64,000 nt of DNA from Arthrobacter sp. B0490 (GTDB taxonomy: Bacteria; Actinomycetota; Actinomycetes; Actinomycetales; Micrococcaceae). The stretch's first letter is position 1. Every line of letters begins with the position of its first letter. Shown one piece after another: positions 59,181 to 64,000 of this stretch. The translations under genes were made by a program, and so were the position numbers. The notes beneath the pieces are model-generated. The model was not told where the DNA came from. It searched no databases and saw only the letters and a program-made list of their open reading frames with translations. Location of the stretch: the NCBI RefSeq assembly GCF_002929355.1, contig NZ_PJIR01000001.1:319404-383403 (forward strand), given 5' to 3'.

Positions 59181-60125
59181 GTGGACAGTCATGCAGCGGC
59201 TCCTTCCTCTCCCGGCACCTACCTGCCGGGCCTCCGGCACCCGAGGCACACGTTCGGCGCGCGCACCCTCGACTTCGACCGGCAGGTGGCGCTCATGGCG
59301 GTCGTCAACCGGACACCGGACTCCTTCTACGACGGCGGCGCGACCTTCGCCCTCCAGTCCGCCGTCGACGCCTCCCTGAAGGCCGTCGCGGACGGCGCCG
59401 ACTGGGTGGACATCGGCGGCGCACCCTTCTCGCCGGGCGAACCGATCCCCGCGTCGGAGGAGGCGGACCGCATCCTGCCCGTCATCAGCGCGGTACGCGC
59501 GGCGTCCGACGTCGTCATCTCCGCCGACACCTTCCGGCCGGAGGTGGCCCAGCAGGCCCTCGCCGCCGGCGCCAACGTGGTCAACGACACCACGGGCCTC
59601 CGGGATCCCGACATGGCCGCCGTGGTGGCCGACGCGGGGGCGCACCTCGTCATCACGCACAGCCTCGCCGAGCCCCGCACCGTGTTCCCGAGGCCCACGT
59701 ACGACGACGTCGTCCGCGAGATCGCGGACTTCCTGCTCCGCAAGGTCGACGATGCCGTCCGCCTCGGCATCCCCGAGAACCGCATCCTCCTGGACCCCGG
59801 CCACGACCTCAACAAGAACACGCTGCACTCGCTCGAGATCACGCGGCGGTTCTCCGAGATCGCCGGGCTGGGCTTCCCCACCCTGGCCGCGGTGTCCAAC
59901 AAGGACTTCATCGGCGAGACCCTCGACCGCCCCAAGCGGGACCGCGTGGAGGGCTCGCTCGCCGCCGCCGTCATCTGCATCCTCGGCGGCGCGCGCGTGG
60001 TCCGCATGCACAACGTCGCCGCATCGCGTGCGGCCATCGACCTCACCGAGGCGGTCCTCGGGTGGCGGGAACCCGTCTACCTCCGCCACAACATGGGCGA
60101 CGTCAACGAGCCGGTGGCGCCGTGA
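59181..60125 (+). CDS. Dihydropteroate synthase-like protein, FolP2 type
   Basis: This 314-aa TIM-barrel protein (GTG 59181; frame open 48 nt further) resembles M. tuberculosis FolP2 (Rv1207) more than FolP1. Loop 1 is kept as NRTPDSFYDGG (43-53). But loop 2, usually with STRPG, reads IGGAPFSPGE (78-87), and the usual SRK motif reads VSNKDFIGE (238-246), keeping only the Lys. The DPGHDLNK block (205-212) keeps its terminal Lys. Loss of these pABA/pterin contacts makes canonical dihydropteroate synthesis doubtful. Its stop overlaps the start of the reductase-like gene that follows (GTGA). Confidence 0.85.
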   Translation: MDSHAAAPSSPGTYLPGLRHPRHTFGARTLDFDRQVALMAVVNRTPDSFYDGGATFALQSAVDASLKAVADGADWVDIGGAPFSPGEPIPASEEADRILPVISAVRAASDVVISADTFRPEVAQQALAAGANVVNDTTGLRDPDMAAVVADAGAHLVITHSLAEPRTVFPRPTYDDVVREIADFLLRKVDDAVRLGIPENRILLDPGHDLNKNTLHSLEITRRFSEIAGLGFPTLAAVSNKDFIGETLDRPKRDRVEGSLAAAVICILGGARVVRMHNVAASRAAIDLTEAVLGWREPVYLRHNMGDVNEPVAP

Positions 60126-60865
60126 TCACCTCACTCGTCCCCGCGTCCCCGGAGGCCATCGATGACGGCGCGCTGCACGGCATCTATGCGTACCCCGTCA
60201 CGGACCGGCCCTTCGTCCGGTTCAACTTCGTCGCTGCGGCCGACGGCGCCGCGACCAGCGGCGGGTTCTCCGCGGAGCTGGGGAACGACGGCGACAAGCG
60301 CATCTTCGCGGTGCTCCGGCGCCTTGCCGACGTGGTGCTGGTGGGGGCGGGGACCGTGCGCGCCGAAGGCTACGCGGGCGCCCTGGTCGACGACGACGAC
60401 CGGTCCTGGCGCGCGGCGCACGGCCTCGCACCGCACCCGGCGATCGCGGTCATCTCCGGCAGCCTGAACCTCGACCCGTCCGGCGGGTTCTTCCGCAGCG
60501 CCCCGGTCCGGCCGCTCGTCCTCACCAGCGCGGCCGCGCCGGCGGACCGGCGCACGGAGCTCGCGGAGGTGGCCGACGTCGTCGAGTGCGGCCGGGACAC
60601 CGTGGAGGTATCCGCCGTCCTCGGAGAACTGGAGGGGCGCGGGCTGCTGAAGGTCCTGTGCGAGGGTGGCCCGGCGGTGCTGGGCGACTTCATCCGCTCG
60701 GACGCCGTCGACGAGCTGTGCCTCTCGATCAGTCCGCTGCTCGCCGGCGGCGACGGCCCCCGCATCGCGGTCGGTGACAGCCCCACGGGCCCCCGGGCCC
60801 TGACGCTCGCCTCGCTCCTGACGGAGGACTCGGCCCTCTACACGCGGTACCGGCGCGCGTCCTGA
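60122..60865 (+). CDS. RibD C-terminal-domain reductase, Rv2671-like
   Basis: The 247-aa protein starts at GTG 60122, overlapping the FolP2-like stop. It has the DHFR-like RibD_C fold: RFNFVAAADGAATSGGFS near the start, LADVVLVGAGTVRAEGYAG (dinucleotide-binding), EGGPAVLGDF and a LYTRYRRAS end. It closely follows M. tuberculosis Rv2671 motif by motif, a protein known to act as an alternative dihydrofolate reductase when overproduced. No RibD deaminase domain is present. Riboflavin pyrimidine reductase activity is the other possibility. Confidence 0.82.
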   Translation: MITSLVPASPEAIDDGALHGIYAYPVTDRPFVRFNFVAAADGAATSGGFSAELGNDGDKRIFAVLRRLADVVLVGAGTVRAEGYAGALVDDDDRSWRAAHGLAPHPAIAVISGSLNLDPSGGFFRSAPVRPLVLTSAAAPADRRTELAEVADVVECGRDTVEVSAVLGELEGRGLLKVLCEGGPAVLGDFIRSDAVDELCLSISPLLAGGDGPRIAVGDSPTGPRALTLASLLTEDSALYTRYRRAS

Positions 60866-61243
60866 ACGGCCCGGAGGTGGACGCCGGACCCGCCTCCCTC
60901 ACGTCCCGCAACGGGACCGCGGCCCCTGCCGTCCGCGCTGCAGGACCGGACCGGCACCGGGCGACGGCAGGACTCCCCGCCGGCGTCGGCGACCGTGCGG
61001 CGCGAACTTCCCGGCTGTGTCCTCCGTTGTACCTGTGCCCGTCGCCGTACCCGGGTGCACCACGGCGGGACCCTTCGGGACTCCTCGCCGGGTCCCGGAC
61101 CGGCCCGTGCCGCCCGTACCCGGGTGGCCGGCCGCTTTTGTCCGGTACCACCGGTGCCTCTAGTCTCAGGGGTACCCGATGGTCCCCGGCGGCGCGGTCC
61201 CGCCCCGTCCGGACGCGGAGAACTCCCACGAAAGGCCCGATCG
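60866..61243. other. 378-bp gap without a supported gene
   Basis: Open frames cross this stretch on both strands, but they look like high-GC noise, with Arg/Pro-rich products and no recognisable domains. The only structure I see is a promoter candidate near its right end and scattered short GC palindromes such as GGTACC. Confidence 0.5.
61138..61166 (+). promoter_or_regulatory. Candidate promoter for the J-domain protein gene
   Basis: TTGTCC (61138-61143) and TAGTCT (61161-61166) are 17 bp apart. The start would be near 61173, giving a 70-nt leader before the ATG at 61244. Confidence 0.45.
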
Positions 61244-62194
61244 ATGCCCGAGGCACCACGGAAGTCGTACTACGACATCCTCGGCGTGCCCCCGGGAGCC
61301 GACACGAAGGACATCAAGGACGCCTACCGTCGGGCGGCCCGCGCGGCGCACCCCGACCTCGGCGGTACGGCTGCCCGGTTCCACGACGTCGCCGTCGCCT
61401 ACGAGACGCTGAGCGACCCCCGGCGCCGCGAACGGTACGACGCCGACACCGGACGGTCCCGCCCGGCCACCGGTAGTCGCACGGCGGAGGCGCGCCGCAG
61501 CGGGAACGCGCCGCCCGCCGCGCCCACGCGGGTCGAGGACGAGGACGCGGCGAAGTCCCCGCCGGAGTACCTCCCCCCATTCTCCCCGTCCTCCCCGCCG
61601 GCCGTCCCCCTGATCGACGCAGGCCGGCAGCTGCACGGCACCGCCCGGCAGCCCGGCATGTTCGCGCGGCTGTCCACGGGCGTGCGTGCCCGGATCGACG
61701 GCGAACTGCGGACATCGGCACTCCTCGAGCGCGCACTGCTGCCCACCTACCCGGCGGCGCGCCTCGTCAACGGCGTCGAGTTCGCCGATCGGGAGAGGAC
61801 CGCCGCGGGTTCCGTCCTGGTCGCCGGCTACCGGATGGCCGTTATCGACTCCTTCACGGCCTCCCCGGGCAATTTCTCCTGGGACGGCCGCGCGCTGCGC
61901 CACCAGGGCCGGCCCGTCGAGTTCCGGGTGCCCCGCACGGTGCGGGTCGTGCAGGAGCTGTTCCCGGACTGCAACGTGGCCGGGTGGATCGTGGTCCACG
62001 GCGCACCCGACAATCCCTTCGCGCCCGTCATCGACGTCCCTCCCGGGTTCGACCGGGCATCGTCGGCCGTCGTGCAGGTCGTGAACGCGGGGACGGCCGT
62101 CCGGACCCTCCGGTCGTTCCTCTCCTCGGGGCCCACGCCGAACGTGGTGCAGCTGCCGGTGCTCGCGCGCCTGCTGGCCGCGGCCGGGAGCTAG
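61244..62194 (+). CDS. J-domain protein with unknown C-terminal domain
   Basis: The 316-aa protein has an N-terminal J domain (about 8-70; SYYDILGVPPGADTKDIKDAYRR, His-Pro-Asp at 36-38), so it should stimulate an Hsp70. It lacks the Gly/Phe and zinc-finger regions of DnaJ. A disordered linker runs to about 125, and an unrecognised C-terminal domain of about 190 residues carries RLVNGVEFADRERTAAGSVLVAGYRMAVIDSF. That part has the look of a nuclease-related (NERD-like) fold, but no catalytic set is clear. A client-delivery role is an inference. trmL starts 9 nt after its stop. Confidence 0.8.
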   Translation: MPEAPRKSYYDILGVPPGADTKDIKDAYRRAARAAHPDLGGTAARFHDVAVAYETLSDPRRRERYDADTGRSRPATGSRTAEARRSGNAPPAAPTRVEDEDAAKSPPEYLPPFSPSSPPAVPLIDAGRQLHGTARQPGMFARLSTGVRARIDGELRTSALLERALLPTYPAARLVNGVEFADRERTAAGSVLVAGYRMAVIDSFTASPGNFSWDGRALRHQGRPVEFRVPRTVRVVQELFPDCNVAGWIVVHGAPDNPFAPVIDVPPGFDRASSAVVQVVNAGTAVRTLRSFLSSGPTPNVVQLPVLARLLAAAGS

Positions 62195-62203
62195 GATGAA
62201 CCG

Positions 62204-62668
62204 GTGTTCCGCATCCTCTTCCACACCCCCGAGATACCGGGCAACACCGGCGCCGCGATCCGCCTCGCCGCCGTGGCCGGCGCCGAGCTCCACCTCGTGG
62301 AACCGCTCGGGTTCTCCCTCGAGGATTCGAAGCTGAAGCGGGCCGGACTCGATTACCACGACCTCACGGTGCTCCACGTCCACGCGAGCCTCGAGGACGC
62401 GTGGACGGCCCTGCGGCCCCGCCGCGTGTTCGCCTACACCTCCGACGGGGACGTCTCCTACACGGATATCGCCTACGAGGCCTCGGACATCCTCCTGTTC
62501 GGCAGGGAGTCGGACGGCCTCCCGCACGAGGTGAAGCACGATTCCCGTGTCACCTCACGCGTCAGGGTCCCCATGCTGCCCTCCCGCCGTTCGCTCAACC
62601 TCGCCAACACCGCATCGATCGTCCTCTACGAAGCCTGGCGCCAGCAGGGCTTCGCGGGCGCGCGATGA
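62204..62668 (+). CDS. trmL: tRNA (cytidine/uridine-34 2'-O)-methyltransferase TrmL
   Basis: The 154-aa SPOUT enzyme methylates the 2'-O of the wobble base in certain leucine tRNAs. Family motifs: HTPEIPGNTGAAIRLAA (motif 1 with Asn and Arg), DILLFGRESDGLP (motif 2) and RSLNLANTASIVLYEAWR (motif 3, making the knot). It starts at GTG 62204 after AGGA, only 9 nt past the J-domain gene. The length matches the 150-160 aa norm. Confidence 0.93.
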   Translation: MFRILFHTPEIPGNTGAAIRLAAVAGAELHLVEPLGFSLEDSKLKRAGLDYHDLTVLHVHASLEDAWTALRPRRVFAYTSDGDVSYTDIAYEASDILLFGRESDGLPHEVKHDSRVTSRVRVPMLPSRRSLNLANTASIVLYEAWRQQGFAGAR

Positions 62669-62687
62669 CCACCGCCCAGGAGTCCTG

Positions 62688-63512
62688 ATGCCCGCTCGCC
62701 ATGCCGCAACCCTGCCCGACGGTGGTGCGGAGGACTACGACCGCCTCGCCCCGGCCGTCTGGAACCCGGTCAGCAACGCCGTCGTCGCCGCGGCCGACGT
62801 CCTGGTGGGCGAGCGCGTCCTCGACGTGTTCGCCGGAACCGGCACGGGGACCATCCCCGCGGCGCAGCTCACCGGACCGGACGGGCACGTCGACGCCGTC
62901 GACCGCTCCTCGGCCATGCTGGACCTCGCCGAGGCCAAGGCGGAGGCGCTCGGGCTCGGCAACGTGGCCTTCCACCGCGGGGACCCCGAGGCCTGGGTCG
63001 CCGAGGTTCCGTACGACGCCGTCGTCAGCTGCTACGGCGTGTTCCTCCTCGACGACATGGATGCGGGTATGGACCGGATCGTCCGCCTGCTGCGACCCGG
63101 CGGCCGGATCGCCCTGAGCGCATGGGACGACGGCGCCCTCGAACCGTTCGGCGACCTCCTCCTCGAGACCCTCCGGGCGGCCGGGAGCGCGGGCATCGAG
63201 ACCGCGGGGCACCCGAGCGCCCCGGTCTTCGTGGAGAACTGCAGGAAGCTCGCCTCCGTCGACCGACTGGCCGACTGGCTGGGCGCACGGGGCCTCACGG
63301 AGGTCTCCGTGGAGAGGTTCGGCCTGACCGTCCCGCTCGACGCCGACCACGCCTGGTCACTCGCGCTCGGCAGCGGGTACCGCGGACTGCTGCCGGACGA
63401 ACCCGTGGCGCTGCAGCGCGTACGGGAGGACTTCGCCGAGCGCCTCGGCGGCTCCCTCGTGCTCAATGCCGACTCGCTCATCGCCGTCGGCTCCCGGCCG
63501 CCCGCGGAGTAG
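62688..63512 (+). CDS. Class I SAM-dependent methyltransferase
   Basis: The 274-aa protein carries the SAM-binding glycine loop VLDVFAGTGTGTIPAA (about 43-58), the acidic VDAVDRSSAML (about 67-77) and SCYGVFLLDDMD at the third motif, followed by LRPGGRIALSAWD. It looks like the UbiE/COQ5 or small-molecule methyltransferase group, but the substrate cannot be told. ATG 62688 lies 19 nt after the trmL stop with AGGAG upstream, so co-transcription is likely. Confidence 0.83.
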   Translation: MPARHAATLPDGGAEDYDRLAPAVWNPVSNAVVAAADVLVGERVLDVFAGTGTGTIPAAQLTGPDGHVDAVDRSSAMLDLAEAKAEALGLGNVAFHRGDPEAWVAEVPYDAVVSCYGVFLLDDMDAGMDRIVRLLRPGGRIALSAWDDGALEPFGDLLLETLRAAGSAGIETAGHPSAPVFVENCRKLASVDRLADWLGARGLTEVSVERFGLTVPLDADHAWSLALGSGYRGLLPDEPVALQRVREDFAERLGGSLVLNADSLIAVGSRPPAE

Positions 63513-63651
63513 ACGCCGCGCCGAACCATCCGCCGGCACTGCAGCACCGAATGACAGGTGACAGCGGAAAGCCAGGAGTAGGCGGGGGGGTGGGATGGTG
63601 CTGAGCCAGCAGGAACGTGCTCCCCGGCCGCGCCACGGCGACCTCCACGGT

Positions 63652-63682
63652 GTTCGGCCGGGGCCGAACGGCGCTCTATGCT
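63652..63682 (+). promoter_or_regulatory. Promoter/operator of the sigK-like gene
   Basis: An 18-bp palindrome GTTCGGCCGGGGCCGAAC occupies 63652-63669. A -10 candidate TATGCT (63677-63682) follows, and the ATG is at 63691, so the transcript would be leaderless. The palindrome sits where the -35 and spacer should be, suggesting control by a dimeric regulator. Confidence 0.4.
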
Positions 63683-63690
63683 GGAGCCCT

Positions 63691-64000
63691 ATGGAAACGC
63701 CACGAGTAAGCCGGGTACGCCCCGTCGCTCCCGCCGCGGACGAGGCGGCCGGAAGTCCCGGCGGCGGCCCGACCCTGACCGATCTGCTGCTGCGGGTCGC
63801 AGGGCAGGACCGCACGGCCTTCGCGCTCTTCTACGAGCAGACGTCGAAGCGCGTCTACGGCCTGGCCCGGCGCGTGCTCATCGACCCGGACCTGAGCGAG
63901 GACGCCACCCAGGAGGTCTACCTCCAGGTCTGGAACACCGCTGACCGCTTCGATCCGGCCCTGGGGAGCCCGATGGCCTGGCTCATGACCCTCGCCCATC
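63691..64000 (+). CDS. sigK: ECF sigma factor, SigK-like (cut by right edge)
   Basis: Only 103 residues are seen; the frame runs off the window. A disordered N terminus (about 30 residues) precedes the sigma region 2: LLLRVAGQDRTAFALFYEQTSKRVYGLARRVL and SEDATQEVYLQVWNTADRFDPALGSPMAWLMTLAH. This matches SigK of mycobacteria closely in spacing. SigK is held by the membrane anti-sigma RskA, which is often encoded just downstream, outside this window. No ribosome site precedes the ATG. Confidence 0.85.
   Translation, partial: METPRVSRVRPVAPAADEAAGSPGGGPTLTDLLLRVAGQDRTAFALFYEQTSKRVYGLARRVLIDPDLSEDATQEVYLQVWNTADRFDPALGSPMAWLMTLAH

Noticed and set aside
59087..60121. Upstream extension of the Rv2671-like gene frame across the FolP2-like gene
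   Set aside because: Low-complexity product; the GTGA overlap at 60122 and homology set the start.
60866..61243. Possible small gene in the gap before the J-domain gene
   Set aside because: Frames on both strands give Arg/Pro-rich products with no ribosome sites or recognisable domains.

Overview
The window is high-GC (about 70% by eye) chromosomal DNA from an actinobacterium. WhiB1, MtrA-MtrB-LpqB, a 180-kDa-class NAD-glutamate dehydrogenase, LGFP repeats, an Rv3235-type protein and many GTG starts with GTGA/ATGA overlaps point to Actinobacteria. The gene order, and the absence of any mycolic-acid gene, fit the Micrococcaceae (Arthrobacter-like); the genus is an inference. Fifty protein genes are called, two of them cut by the window edges. 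I saw no rRNA, tRNA, CRISPR array, IS element or prophage.

Region 1 (1-21254) is a cell-surface and glycan island. It opens with two tandem secreted LGFP-repeat proteins; the visible 1467 bp of the first are identical to the 3' part of the second, a GH25 lysozyme-LGFP protein. A plus-strand run follows: flippase-like protein, three family-2 glycosyltransferases, a DUF2304 protein and a sugar-nucleotide epimerase. Then come an acyltransferase, rmlA and a large DUF6541-type membrane protein. The minus-strand operon glf-glfT2-permease-ATPase makes UDP-galactofuranose, polymerises galactofuranose and exports the product. A second acyltransferase with an SGNH domain closes the island.

Region 2 (21449-38100) holds an FHA-FtsK/SpoIIIE ATPase resembling the type VII secretion motor but without visible partners. 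It is followed by whiB1 beside pdtaS (as in Mycobacterium tuberculosis), the large glutamate dehydrogenase, a CpaE-like/SAF pair divergent from a small HTH gene, a LysM membrane protein and an Rv3235-like protein.

Region 3 (38101-48390) is the conserved housekeeping block secA, hpf, comF, lpqB, mtrB, mtrA, all on the minus strand, with a YcaQ-like DNA glycosylase gene between secA and hpf. Region 4 (48624-55186) is a plus-strand set: a membrane protein, DUF4129, DUF4350, MoxR ATPase, DUF58 and DUF4166. Region 5 (55260-64000) has cysteine desulfurase-mnmA-chorismate mutase-methionine-synthase-like genes on the minus strand. A divergent plus-strand series follows: FolP2-like and Rv2671-like proteins, a J-domain protein, TrmL, a methyltransferase and the start of a SigK-like ECF sigma factor.

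The items most worth follow-up are the perfect tandem duplication, the galactofuran synthesis/export operon in an apparently non-mycolate organism, the orphan FHA-FtsK ATPase, the FolP2-like/Rv2671-like pair, three CCGATCGG palindromes beside the HTH gene, a Crp-type site before whiB1, and several apparently leaderless promoters.
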